Below, piece by piece: positions 61,301 to 64,000 of a DNA stretch of 64,000 bases; the first letter of the stretch is position 1, and every line of letters begins with the position of its first letter. The notes beneath the pieces are model-generated. The model was given only the letters and a program-made list of their open reading frames with translations, ran no database searches and had not been told where the DNA came from. Made by a program: the position numbers and the translations under genes. This stretch comes from Leuctra nigra (taxonomy: Eukaryota; Arthropoda; Insecta; Plecoptera; Leuctridae). The stretch lies in NCBI GenBank assembly GCA_934045905.1, contig OW203769.1, positions 26,815,705 to 26,879,704 on the forward strand, given 5' to 3'.

Positions 61301-63937
61301 TTACCAATCAAAGCTTGTTATTATCATTGAAATGTGAGGTCACCTACTAGAGTGAGACAATGAGATCACTTAGACTGACTTCTGATGGTGCGATCTTACA
61401 TTTATCAGCCTATCAGATTTATTGAACGTTCAAGTTTTGTTTGGCCAAGTGTACCTAGAGGAGGTCTTGGAAAGTTTTTGTCGTTTTCAACGGACATACT
61501 AATTTTTTAGTTGTTTTCAATTACCTATAATGTTAAAAGTATACCTATATTCACAATAAACAAAACACCATCCACACTTGGTAGCGTTGGTGAGGGAAAC
61601 AGTCTTAAGAATGTTGTTTGCTCATTTCACTTGGAAGAGTTTGTGCTATGGGCAAGGATATTAAATCTATAATATTGTACCTTGGCCAAACTTGTGAACA
61701 TCGCATCCTCTGGCCGATACGCCACAAACTTCTTGAGGTGATCACTGCGCTCGTGTAGAGCCGTCATTTTCTTCTGATATTCAACAATGAAGGGATGAGT
61801 ATTGACATTGCTTTCCTCATCAATGTCTTTGCCGAATACCTGTGACTGCAGGTCGTAAGCTAGGAGTTTCAATCGGATTGCCTCCAGCTAGATTGCAGGA
61901 AAGAATCCCAAGCATCAGTCAAGTGAAAAGAAACTAATCGTAAAGTACCTACATTACCAACAAGACAGGTAAAACTAAAAGTATTTCGTCATCACTCAAG
62001 CGGTGATCTTTCCACCAGTGGCCAAGACATTCACAACACGCATACCTACGATTATCCCAAATTAGCCCATATTCAAAACTTCGGACAAGTGATCTACAAA
62101 ATTAAAAATAGAGCCAATCAAGAAAGAAATTTATGTCCAAATTTCCACTGCATTTACGAGTTTCAATTCTATTTTTATAGTTATAGATTCGTAACAAACG
62201 CATTTCAGAGTTATGAGCATGAACTATAGCATGGTATCTGAACACCAGGCTCGTAGTGTTGCTCAGCAGACAACAAGGGATGAATGTGACTGGAAGTATT
62301 CATTGCCCAATCCATCCGAACATTATTTAGTTTCCGCCGCTCAGAATGCACTATAAATTAGTACAAACTATCTTCCATAGCTATGTAAACAGTGGCGGGT
62401 GCGATCGCATCCTGGGCCCCTGTCGTTTAAGGGCCCATTTCCCATATTACAGGCCCATATTTACATTTTCCTGTCGTTTTTTCATATTTAACCTGCATTT
62501 TTACTCAATTTACATACATTTGTTTCTATCTCAACTTTGTTTTAGGGCCTTGTCACATGTTTATCTGGGCCCTTTGCCTCATCGCATCCTGGTCCTTTTC
62601 ATCCCGGACCGCCCCTGATGTAAAGATATTTAAAAGAGACAAAGGCTTTATAAATTCACAACACTGTCAATGGTAGAAATTTTCGAACTTGTAAGTAAAT
62701 TTAAATTATGCAATATGGGGTATCATCATGCAATTCTATTAATTTACCAAACAAAGACTTATATTTACTATCTTTTATAATTATTATATTAGTCTGCAGT
62801 CTCTTGAATTATAGGTCTTGCAATTTTTATTTATGGGCTTAACTGTCAGTTAGAAATTGTTTTTACAAGTTTGAATTTACAAGCTTTAAAAGTTCAAAGT
62901 TTAGTTAACAAACTGAATAGATTCACCTAAAATTTTGTCAAAATCAACTCACTTATTTAGGTATACCTAAATAGTTCACTGAGAATAATAAATCTAAACA
63001 ATTACAAATGTGGAAGTAGTAATGTCCTACCTCTTCAAGAGCCCGCTTCATTTTAATCTGCCGCTTGGCAATGGGATCCATGAAGCCCAGGTTAGCAAAC
63101 ATCGCCATCTGAAGGAATCCGACACCGATCCACACTTTCCCAGTCGTCGTGACTAGCGACATGTTGCTCTCTGCTTGCAGTGTCTCTCTCAGCGTTGCCA
63201 CATCGCTCTCCAACGCAGACAAGCAGTTGGTGAAGCTCTCGATGGAGTCGTCAGCGTGTCTTGTTGTCTTAAACGCGTTCATCTTTACTATCAACGCCGA
63301 GGTTCGAGTAGCGACTTCCGTATCATCTTTCCCCAACACGGCTTCCAGGCAGTCGAGAAGATTCTCGTATGCAGCAATCGCGCCCAATGCATCATTTTTG
63401 CTGTAAATAAATGTATTGATGAATTCTTTAGGTTGTAAATACAAATTGGAAAAAAGCGATATGACAAGGCTTTTTTCATTCATTAAAAAAACAATTATTT
63501 ATGAAATAATAAATTGCATAATTTCCAAATTATTTAGTAAGGTTTAGCAGCAAATGAGCATTTAATATGCTGGTACTGAAATTAAAACTATGTGTGTTGG
63601 TTAATGGTCATCATTTTTTGAACAAAAAGAACATCCATCATTATTTTTGAATGCATATATTTTACTTTATTTTATTTAGCTTGCAGCTATCTCTTTTACT
63701 CTTTCTCTTAGCTTCCAATCTGTATATAACTTACTTGAAGTTGAAGTTTTCTTCTGTCAGGTTGGCCATGTTTCGCCACAGAATCTGGAGCACGGTTGCC
63801 AACTGCTGCTTCCTGGCCTCGTGGCCGCCGAGAGTGGCCAACTTGTCTGTCACTTCGGTTGGCGACAGAGCGTCTTGTGGAATAACCAACTCGACAACCA
63901 GTGTTGCCAACAGCGGGCAGTGGAGGGGATGAATTGT
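8896..63937 (-). CDS. MDN1: MDN1, midasin (Rea1), C-terminal 2412 residues in 33 exons
   Basis: Exons in transcript order: 63937-63735, 63400-63031, 61887-61681, 60938-60717, 59944-59727, 58365-58189, 57204-56896, 56017-55801, 54942-54853, 53408-53182, 52612-52401, 51884-51670, 50782-50630, 50169-49984, 48856-48642, 48043-47881, 47336-46545, 44961-44632, 44066-43884, 43255-43091, 42502-42421, 41958-41776, 40486-40358, 40171-39858, 39430-39205, 37730-37546, 37467-37380, 37095-36788, 31345-31181, 30534-30400, 23622-23483, 22777-22531, 9078-8896. Total 7239 nt, in frame throughout, stop TAA at 8898-8896. Midasin is a dynein-like AAA+ ATPase that strips assembly factors (Ytm1, Rsa4) from pre-60S particles; its MIDAS domain grips their UBL domains. 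The AAA+ ring exons lie right of the window. The MIDAS region matches the vertebrate protein almost word for word, so identity is secure. Confidence 0.95.
9317..11325. mobile_element. Non-autonomous hAT element (interrupted by a LINE)
   Basis: Terminal repeats CAGTGTTGGGTA and TACCCAACACTG, flanked by the perfect 8-bp direct repeat GGTGCCAC (9309-9316 and 11326-11333), the hallmark of hAT. Subterminal regions are filled with GGAACTAGTTCC-type palindromes on both sides. No transposase ORF. It sits in the left arm of the foldback element; the right arm keeps the empty site (GGCACC around 15243). A 58-nt inverted repeat lies inside (9811-9868 against 10915-10972). Confidence 0.88.
10030..10733 (-). 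mobile_element. 5'-truncated LINE, RT C-terminal fragment, inside the hAT element
   Basis: Minus-strand reading frame 10729-10058, 223 codons, open. It holds the end of a non-LTR reverse transcriptase: KYLGVTLTADG, then YGSEIWTLSSRMAQRVRAME, then WYGHLRRMPDERLPMRAW and an R-rich GRPRRRW box. The 3' end is a (TAA)n tail at 10030-10047. Flanked by the 11-bp duplication TTTATTTAAAT (10019-10029 and 10734-10744). The catalytic YADD part is missing, so this copy is dead. A second copy of the same tail is at 43461-43699. Confidence 0.85.
11486..13330 (+). mobile_element. Non-LTR retrotransposon (LINE) fragment with near-complete RT
   Basis: Inserted in the left arm of the foldback with 11-bp duplication TTATTTAAGAT (11475-11485 and 13331-13341). 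RT frame runs from about 11573 to 13267. It shows NGRAPGIDEV, IVPLFKKGD, YRGVTLL, EEQYGFRRGRAT, LDLEKAYDRLP, GLRQGSVLSPSLF and the catalytic YADD, followed by FKYLGS and a C-terminal RWFGHMKRMD...GRPREKW module. One in-frame TGA at 11792-11794 breaks it upstream of the ATG at 11846, so it is a pseudogene. 5'-truncated: no ORF1 or endonuclease. Tail is (TTA)n-like. Confidence 0.88.
11846..13267 (+). pseudogene. LINE reverse transcriptase ORF, broken upstream
   Basis: 473 codons open from the ATG at 11846 to a stop at 13265-13267. The same frame continues upstream through a TGA (11792-11794) into VGKALGEMKNGRAPG. Fingers and palm motifs are present including LVYADDVLIWG; the C-terminal part is a thumb-like region and a basic zinc-knuckle-less tail ending in a poly-E run. 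Sense relative to itself, antisense to MDN1. Confidence 0.8.
15380..15625 (+). mobile_element. LINE 3'-end remnant
   Basis: GA-rich sequence ending in ACTGGCCAGTCGACATC...CCCAACACCGG. It resembles the 3' end at 52690-52890 (GACAACAGGAAGATTGTGGG; ACCGGCCACCCCGACATC; GTTGGACACGGGCGACA). No open RT remains. Edges are approximate. Confidence 0.45.
16861..17975 (+). repeat. Tandem 146-bp repeat array, left arm
   Basis: About 7.5 monomers, each with GTTTCGTTTGTGCCTAACCC, AATTCGCAAATCAAAAT, GTGACCTCAGCACCCCC and TTGGAATTCCGCCAACGG. Two monomers (about 17450-17700) are clearly diverged (GTGATCTCAGCATC). The first junction differs from the rest: it includes a TGCTGAGGTCACGCCAGCAC turn and a unique segment with CATAAATATGGGCC that recurs at the right end. 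Confidence 0.85.
18020..18418 (+). mobile_element. SINE-like retroelement inside the Mutator-like element
   Basis: 399 bp, GC-rich, starting near CTGCCACCTTGACGCGGTGG and ending CGTTAAACCAAACTAATC with a TTAATTAATC tail. Flanked by the 10-bp duplication TCAAGTATTT (18010-18019 and 18419-18428). A related copy in the other orientation lies at 45540-45981. No ORF with a recognised domain; it could be a true SINE or a 5'-truncated LINE 3' end. I could not place a convincing tRNA-type promoter. Confidence 0.7.
19240..21813 (-). repeat. Tandem 146-bp repeat array, right arm
   Basis: About 17.5 monomers in the opposite orientation to the left arm. Spacing of the CTGAGGTCAC motif is 144-147 bp, with 146 the commonest (for example 20338, 20484, 20630, 20776, 20922). 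A higher-order pattern is visible: monomers with CGACATGTTTTAG alternate with CGAAACTTTTTAG types, and diverged monomers (TTATTGAAATTTCAAAGTTCC) recur at about 19560 and 20000. Confidence 0.85.
23852..24252 (-). repeat. Gypsy element 1, 3' LTR
   Basis: 401 bp, on the minus strand TGTAACATG...AACGTTAGA. An ATTAAA motif lies in sense orientation near the middle. Same length and, by eye, same sequence as the 5' LTR at 28838-29238. Confidence 0.9.
24285..27431 (-). CDS. Gypsy element 1 pol (PR-RT-RNaseH-IN)
   Basis: The frame ends at 24285. It is open upstream of the nominal GTG at 27431 and continues beyond the gag stop, so it is made by frameshift rather than by its own start. Domains in order: protease (LLDSGASRTILG), RT (VCIDFRRVNAVT, FVYLDDVIIV), RNase H (LIQTDASEVGLGAVI), integrase with zinc-binding part (HLGTFKTIKR, CKVCQ) and D,D,E catalytic core (STDLMGPF, ICDNGTQY, NPTERINR). 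All catalytic residues are present and there is no internal stop. Length is normal for gypsy pol without an env gene. Confidence 0.92.
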   Translation of the reverse strand: MVANHSLRAKLDHILASAGNDSRPSLKVHVLGIAMQGLLDSGASRTILGRGGWEKIKALHPPLRKMEAGMVRVADGRSCQVLGEADLPIELDGRVKVLPILVVPLLERALYLGIDFWKTMRFVPDVAQGTWTFSDSGEIPRVAECTQIKDRLSPKERIQLEKMVTDLMALPQDKLGVTGLVHHKIDTGDAAPIKQRYYPYSPVIQKQINKELDEMLRDGVVEPSTSAWSSPIMLVEKPDSKAFRVCIDFRRVNAVTKRDAYPLPYVSAILDRLRNATYMSSLDLKTAYWQVPLEEESKEKTAFAVAGRGLFQFRRMPFGLHNSPATWQRLIDRVLGPELDPHVFVYLDDVIIVTPTFEAHFEVLQKVLQKLKAAGLTLNKDKCQFGRSELKYLGYMVDEGGLRVNTEKVTAMINYPTPKNVTEVRRFIGLASWYRRFVPDFATKMVPLNELTKGVRKGQRNPPWKWEEKHDLAFRQIKSHLVEAPLLTCPDFNRPFLIQTDASEVGLGAVISQEFEDGEKVIAYASRSLTKSERVYTTTELECLAVVWAVEKFRPYVEGSPFTVITDHHSLIWLHNLKDPRGRLARWAIRLQQYSFEILHRPGRNHAVPEALSRSVGLLESIEITKDDHDDWYTAQLKKVMDYPQNYPNWKAEDDKLWKRLLRRKKQFLLTPEDEGWRMVVPRSLRKSLLVEYHDQPTAGHLGTFKTIKRISETYYWPGMAADISRYVQKCKVCQSLKPVQQLPAGLMGSQREVTNPWQMISTDLMGPFPVSSKQNRFLLVIADCFTKYTLLFPLRTATAEKIAQIMEHEVFLVYGAPQYVICDNGTQYTSKQFVDKVTGYGGKILYNPNYHPQANPTERINRVLKTMIASYVKDNHRSWDKNLPQLRHAICTATHEATGFTPAFLNFGRELFLSGTSYRKLEEDGYAPRMGPREPRAKLLKELPALYAEVTDRLQRAHEKNSRIYNLRRRPLQFQPGDVVWRKTFPQSDAARYFTAKLAPKYTRCFIHKRVSNLVYELREEDGRVLPTRWHVQDLKPDATPEAEDNL
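27497..28804 (-). CDS. Gypsy element 1 gag
   Basis: 435 codons from the ATG at 28804 to TAG at 27499-27497. N-terminal basic/acidic helical part (MDYTRLTRDEIEYELKIRG), central capsid-like region (WYRSIRRQLGSWEDLTQKLR, EFLSPDYDEELLDEI) and C-terminal zinc-knuckle-like Cys/His cluster (CWNCQGTDHTYRDC, then CYGCG). It would form the retrotransposon particle and bind its RNA. The pol frame overlaps its 3' end in the -1 frame. Longer versions starting at non-ATG codons are not needed. Confidence 0.85.
   Translation of the reverse strand: MDYTRLTRDEIEYELKIRGLGEGLTTVAEMKTVLAQALKTEKEGKSTCPQETTLDPEEELETCKMKIADLNTAITNYSGSSKADSEYKRIETRLGHILRRLGRVSALIADVCTRRTELIQEAAKCGDKLKEKLLSDPLAILAANKTLSDALAKLATGETSARKKYVPARDWGVTFTGDGRGLSVSAFLERIEELCESRLRSKEDLLVEAMDLFDGSALVWYRSIRRQLGSWEDLTQKLREEFLSPDYDEELLDEIKKRTQGPEETIGIYVAFMRNYMARLQTPLAESVQLSIIRKNLDPFYVDRLSLQQIESVADLLSLGRKLEYSRQRVRKFQHPVQQKDSIEPDLAYHGRRRLPDRPGPNVGAVQEENLADVSTATSRGSRGPCWNCQGTDHTYRDCLAKRSVFCYGCGAANVLKPNCIPCRERAGKAAAGRV
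27518..27524 (-). promoter_or_regulatory. Predicted -1 frameshift slippery site, gag to pol
   Basis: In the gag frame the codons GCG GGA AAA give the heptamer G-GGA-AAA, fitting the X-XXY-YYZ rule. It lies 19 nt before the gag TAG (27499-27497), within the gag/pol overlap where pol is in the -1 frame. Downstream structure was not computed. Confidence 0.6.
28838..29238 (-). repeat. Gypsy element 1, 5' LTR
   Basis: 401 bp copy of the LTR upstream of gag on the minus strand. It should hold the element's promoter and, because of its sense orientation inside MDN1, a possible poly(A) site for the host transcript. Confidence 0.9.
29380..30174. mobile_element. Non-autonomous hAT element with transposase N-terminal remnant
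   Basis: Ends CAGTGTTGGGC and GCCCAACACTG, flanked by the perfect 8-bp duplication TAAAAAAT (29372-29379 and 30175-30182). Subterminal zones are packed with AGTAAC / AAGTAGT repeats. The plus-strand frame from about 29715 reads MVECDLHLPWPGLAKYFKC and then VQCLLC, like the BED zinc-finger start of a hAT transposase, and then decays. So this is an internal-deletion derivative of an autonomous element. Confidence 0.88.
31972..32170 (-). repeat. Gypsy element 2, 3' LTR
   Basis: 199 bp, TGTGATGTTGGCTAGAAC at its minus-strand start. Contains AATAAA in sense orientation at 32062-32057. Confidence 0.9.
32253..36203 (-). CDS. Gypsy element 2 gag-pol fused polyprotein
   Basis: 1316 codons from the ATG at 36203 (MVLGDEANVHVQQQ) to a stop at 32255-32253; the frame is open a little further upstream but without an ATG. 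Domains in order: capsid-like gag, two zinc knuckles (CTRCGRTPSHPIRDC and CRSCNIMGHFEKHC, about residues 255-295), protease (FKIDTGADVTVLS), RT (VCHMDDVLIFGE), RNase H (LTTDASSFGLGCVL), integrase zinc part (HLGINKCRER, CQHC) and D,D,E core (AMDLFQL, VSDNGPQFSS, GLAERTVKT). No frameshift between gag and pol, unlike element 1. Layout resembles Mag-type gypsy elements; clade not tested. Confidence 0.92.
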   Translation of the reverse strand: MVLGDEANVHVQQQPLPQADSTTQLQPPPKFDFTDPQTWTRWIRRYERFRISSCLDKASKSRQVHHLIYCMGDEAEDILLSMELTALEEDDYELVVEKFNSHFVKRRNVIFERAKFHQRKQEEGESAAEFITSLYTLVKHCAYGALQEELIRDRLVVGLRDTKLSETLQMDAELTLKKAIDKVRVHEDIRGQQKILRGLESNDANVDMVKSNKPKFQHSGARSHQQQEHFKPSSSYSGQNKSADRCTRCGRTPSHPIRDCPAREVKCRSCNIMGHFEKHCRSKKKQSTVHEVRTGGQQPEVYLGTIDGDTTDDPWFVTLLVNGKRTQFKIDTGADVTVLSEEEYKSRFSKHKLSPTTKTLLGPGRATLDVKGQFKATFQVKQNKSVQDIFVVSNLSSALLGRPAIRSLNLVQQIHAVKQIDPLSQGDVKKEYPSLFTGLGELKGEYKIRLQAGAEPFAIAVPRRVAIPLLPKVKEELEKMEKAGVISKVDEPTDWCAGMVVVPKKNGNVRICVDLTHLNRSVQRERHIMPAMEETLGHLGRATVFSKLDANSGFWQIKLSEESRKLTTFITPYGRYWFNRVPFGITSAPEVYQRKMSELLEGLPGVVCHMDDVLIFGETRKEHDQRLSAVLTAISNAGVTLNEAKCEFGVSTVKFLGYILGESGVKVDPSKTSAINLMKSPKDVSGVRRLLGMTNQLMKFVPNLAVMTKPIRELLSGDNFQWGAPQEEAFTKIKEKLTTTPTLMFYDVNREIRLTTDASSFGLGCVLEQLDESNVWRPVAYASRSLTDTETRYAQIEKEALGIVWACDRFQNFLIGKQFHVHTDHLPLVPIMLKKSLSDLSPRILRMRMKLMRFAFTISHVPGKDLHTADTLSREPVEIASAQCCEFEAEINECVDQVIGELPATDARLDEIRKAQQEDRTSQQVKRYIADGWPSKRDLAANAAPFFQERGNLTVQQGLLMKDQRLYIPGSMQKEILHRIHEGHLGINKCRERARQSVWWPGMSQHIIDVVNKCQHCLEHRENPQEPLLTTPLPERAWQRVAMDLFQLKEHKYLIIVDYYSKFPEVLLLDKTTSKYVINRIKSVFARYGIPEEVVSDNGPQFSSDEFRRFATTYGFKHVTSSPRYPKANGLAERTVKTMKGILQKSEDVYLGMLAYRSTPLASGRSPAQMLMSRQPRTTLVTASDNLLPNQINTQAWRRREEARKAKQKHDYDRRHRARELPPLELGSHVYVTDQKKYGQVIAAGTTPRSYHVETSEGTLRRNRVHLMPSPKPDVPGPAAADEPQDEPQDEPATPPGAYRSRRGRVIQRPQRFNDY
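36283..36481 (-). repeat. Gypsy element 2, 5' LTR
   Basis: 199-bp copy of the LTR upstream of gag-pol on the minus strand, with the same AATAAA at 36373-36368. Confidence 0.9.
36788..44066 (-). CDS. MDN1: MDN1 acidic D/E-rich region (window exons 19-28)
   Basis: Residues about 1503-2123. Exon 19 opens with GFCVPTEL and GMGLGEGEGETDVSERIE; exon 20 has GIEMSEDFGG; exons 21-28 are dominated by D, E, K and Q runs, with family landmarks IWGDDDD (exon 21), DPYHG (exon 22), PEDLDLPDDLQLDDGE (exon 23), QSDSTRSLG (exon 25) and NKKLKTMD (exon 26). This is the flexible acidic tether that lets the MIDAS domain swing back to the AAA+ ring. Three of its nine internal introns use GC donors. Exons 26-28 are enclosed by inverted MITE copies. 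Confidence 0.9.
37865..38565. mobile_element. 700-bp TIR element (MITE), copy 2, inverted to copy 1
   Basis: 701 bp, starts TACCGTATTAACTCGTGTAT and ends with its inverse. Same sequence family as 31476-36681 but in the opposite orientation; for example the segment with TCAATATTTTGATTCTG lies at the left of copy 1 and, inverted, at the right of copy 2. Uninterrupted. In the MDN1 intron between exons 25 and 26. Confidence 0.85.
38781..38902. mobile_element. Small palindromic repeat, MITE candidate
   Basis: Ends CTTTTGACTGG and CCAGTCGAAAG with GCACTGG / CAGTGC just inside, about 120 bp. No target duplication identified. Confidence 0.35.
39852..39857 (-). other. GC splice donor, MDN1 acidic region (exon 24)
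   Basis: Exon ends AAAGATCAG and the intron opens GCAAGT (intron 39857-39431). Phase 0 joining gives GSKDQ-VSGESAEV and keeps the QSDSTRSLG block in frame. The alternative GT leads to a frame that ends in a stop. Confidence 0.85.
41213..41694. mobile_element. piggyBac-like MITE
   Basis: 482 bp with ends GGAGGGACCATC and GATCGTCCCTCC, both flanked by TTAA (41209-41212 and 41695-41698), the piggyBac target duplication. No ORF. In the MDN1 intron behind the GC donor of exon 22. Confidence 0.75.
41770..41775 (-). other. GC splice donor, MDN1 acidic region (exon 22)
   Basis: Exon ends TATCATG and the intron opens GCAAGT (intron 41775-40487). Phase 1 joining gives DPYHG-NHPPEVEPEDL, matching the conserved DPYHGN block. 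The GT four bases in does not keep frame. Confidence 0.88.
43085..43090 (-). other. GC splice donor, MDN1 acidic region (exon 20)
   Basis: Exon ends GATCAACAG and the intron opens GCAAGT (intron 43090-42503). Phase 0 joining gives DKLDQQ-IWGDDD, as in the vertebrate protein (DKLDERLWGDDD). Using the downstream GT would break the frame. Confidence 0.88.
43461..43699 (+). mobile_element. 5'-truncated LINE tail
   Basis: Carries LRRMPDERLPMRAWSW and a basic tail, then (TAA)n. Same family and 3' end as 10030-10733. Flanked by the 9-bp duplication ATAAAATTT (43452-43460 and 43700-43708). In the MDN1 intron between exons 19 and 20, antisense to the gene. Confidence 0.85.
44218..44300. repeat. AT-rich simple repeat
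   Basis: Irregular tandem of AAATATATTA / AAATAAATA units in the MDN1 intron between exons 18 and 19. Confidence 0.6.
44632..63937 (-). CDS. MDN1: MDN1 linker region (window exons 1-18)
   Basis: Residues 1-1502 of the part in view. Long helical stretches with few charged repeats, as in the stalk/linker that connects the AAA+ ring to the MIDAS tail. Recognisable family blocks include TIHPLHCPLL (exon 1), GFMDPIAKRQIKMKRALEE (exon 2), LLTEWPEHPTL (exon 9), SKWWFHIYALVDEF and LGEFDARLDLLLSFHCHL (exon 11), and RWNDISYWAIKETVDKTHRT (exon 12). Exon 17 is unusually long (792 nt). Introns here hold small MITEs, LINE tails and a minisatellite. Acceptors and donors are all canonical GT-AG in this part. 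Confidence 0.9.
45002..45484. mobile_element. Non-autonomous hAT element carrying a 36-G run
   Basis: Ends CAGTGTTCGAATTGGG and CCCAATTCGAACACTG, flanked by the perfect 8-bp duplication ATTAGGTA (44994-45001 and 45485-45492). 483 bp, with several TTATGGGGGGATGG repeats near the ends and an uninterrupted poly-G at 45072-45107. No ORF. MDN1 intron between exons 17 and 18. Confidence 0.85.
45540..45981 (-). mobile_element. SINE-like retroelement, second copy
   Basis: 442 bp related to 18020-18418. On the minus strand it runs from GGCTGCCACCTTATCGCGGTGG to CCATTAAACCAAACTAATCT with a TAATC tail. Flanked by the 11-bp duplication TCGAAACTGTT (45529-45539 and 45982-45992). Confidence 0.7.
46233..46331. 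mobile_element. Short palindromic MITE
   Basis: 99 bp with ends TAGGTCTGTTCGCCTG and CAGGCAAACAGACCTA. Nearly the whole length can fold. No coding capacity. Confidence 0.6.
48253..48430. repeat. Low-complexity G/C-rich repeat fragment
   Basis: GGGCGTCCTTGGGAGGGGCAAG followed by a G run and CTTGCCCCCGCTGGATG, which can fold back. Probably a piece of an old mobile element; ends not defined. Confidence 0.35.
49725..49905 (+). mobile_element. LINE 3'-end remnant
   Basis: GA-rich stretch coding EEVRLANRLRHPRTP before a stop, resembling ETSGLASRFGRDPRP at the end of the LINE at 11486-13330. Edges uncertain. Confidence 0.4.
51291..51524 (-). mobile_element. 5'-truncated LINE tail
   Basis: The minus strand repeats the 3' end of the LINE at 15890-22318 (GGCGTGGCCAACCGGTCTCC, ACCCCCTGACCCATTAAATT, then GGATAGATTATTATT). 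Flanked by ACATATA (51284-51290 and 51525-51531). MDN1 intron between exons 12 and 13, same strand as the gene. Confidence 0.8.
52690..52890 (+). mobile_element. LINE 3'-end remnant
   Basis: GA-rich, GACAACAGGAAGATTGTGGG, then GTGTCAGGACCGGCCACCCC and a TTATTATTA tail. Related to the remnant at 15380-15625. Confidence 0.55.
53460..53880 (+). repeat. Dispersed repeat, diverged copy
   Basis: Shares GAGCTGAAATTTTGCACA, AAGAGATTGGTGGA and a GGAGATTG..AA end with the longer repeat at 58636-59640. No coding function seen. Fills part of the MDN1 intron between exons 9 and 10. Confidence 0.45.
55039..55771. mobile_element. Old hAT-like element with a 27-G run
   Basis: The left end CCGCGGTTCTCAA and right end TTGAGAACCCCTG are the usual hAT end type. 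Flanks share TCTAG only, so any 8-bp duplication has decayed. Contains poly-G at 55293-55319. Boundaries inferred. Confidence 0.42.
57472..57494. repeat. TTTA microsatellite
   Basis: About five tandem TTTA units in the MDN1 intron between exons 6 and 7. Confidence 0.7.
57633..57835. mobile_element. piggyBac-like MITE, near-perfect 203-bp hairpin
   Basis: Ends GGTGGATTCACACGGCCG and CGGCCGTGTGAATCCACC; flanks TTAA (57629-57632) and TTTA (57836-57839). The arms pair almost throughout (GGAACTTCGGCAAACTTGGG against its inverse), with a short loop. No ORF of its own. Confidence 0.78.
58636..59640 (+). repeat. Dispersed repeat of unknown class
   Basis: Begins near GAGCGAGCGTAGCGAGCGTC and ends TCATCAACGCGTTACACTGAGCG. 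The last motif also occurs at about 18865-18910 and a diverged internal copy lies at 53460-53880. Low coding potential; could be a non-autonomous DNA element or Helitron relic. Confidence 0.45.
59990..60108. repeat. 17-bp minisatellite, 7 units
   Basis: Seven tandem copies of GCATATAAGATGTCCCT with few substitutions, 46 bp upstream (in transcript sense) of the acceptor of MDN1 exon 59944-59727. On the sense strand each unit reads AGGGACATCTTATATGC, so unit junctions give TATGCAGGG, an acceptor-like motif. Confidence 0.9.
61237..61455. mobile_element. MITE with 31-bp perfect-type TIRs
   Basis: 219 bp, ends GGTACACTCGGCCAAACAAA and TTTGTTTGGCCAAGTGTACC; the match extends through ACTTGAACGTT. 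TTAA at left (61233-61236) but TAGA at right, so a piggyBac origin is possible, not proven. Confidence 0.7.
62390..62617. mobile_element. Short hAT-like element
   Basis: Ends CAGTGGCGGG and GACCGCCCCTG, flanked by ATGTAAA (62383-62389 and 62618-62624). 228 bp, with repeats of GCATCCTGGGCCC / GGGCCC. No ORF. MDN1 intron between exons 2 and 3. Confidence 0.7.
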
Positions 63938-64000
63938 CTGGAAGTACAGAATGCAGCAGTTGGAAAACAAAGGTTTGTACCTAATGTATGAATAGGTAGA

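Overview
The window is eukaryotic and looks like an arthropod, most likely insect, nuclear genome. It is AT-rich, the genes are split into short exons by GT-AG introns, and about half of it is transposable elements (gypsy LTR elements, non-LTR elements, hAT, piggyBac-like and foldback elements). Oligomers such as TAGGTACCTA are scattered through the introns. The species cannot be named from sequence alone.

Two host genes are present, both on the minus strand and head-to-tail. MDN1 (midasin/Rea1, the AAA+ ribosome-assembly factor) enters from the right edge and runs to its stop codon at 8896. I could place 33 exons (63937 down to 8896) whose phases all agree; they give the C-terminal 2412 residues: linker, acidic D/E-rich region and MIDAS domain. 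About 630 bp downstream starts ARMC2 (armadillo repeat-containing 2, a ciliary/flagellar protein), 13 exons from 8267 to 557 coding 1052 residues; its last exon(s) were not found and probably lie left of the window. The two products are not known to work together. Midasin acts in the nucleolus and nucleoplasm on pre-60S particles; ARMC2 acts in axoneme assembly.

Layout from left to right: 1-8267 ARMC2; 8268-8895 intergenic; 8896-9078 last MDN1 exon; 9079-22530 a 13.45-kb terminal intron made of nested transposons (a foldback element holding a hAT element that itself holds a LINE, plus a second LINE; then a third LINE split by a Mutator-like foldback with 146-bp satellite arms, which itself carries a SINE-like insert); 22531-31345 four MIDAS exons interrupted by an intact gypsy element and a hAT relic; 31346-36787 a MITE split by a second intact gypsy element; 36788-44066 acidic-region exons; 44632-63937 linker exons. 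Most MDN1 introns over about 600 bp carry at least one recognisable mobile element.

Points worth attention: four GC-AG introns among 44 complete introns, three of them clustered in the acidic region of MDN1; three MDN1 exons lying between inverted copies of a 700-bp MITE; two structurally intact, sense-oriented gypsy elements with apparently identical LTRs; foldback arms that preserve the empty sites of insertions in the opposite arm; and a 17-bp minisatellite that repeats a splice-acceptor-like motif just upstream of a real acceptor. I saw no tRNA, rRNA or CRISPR.
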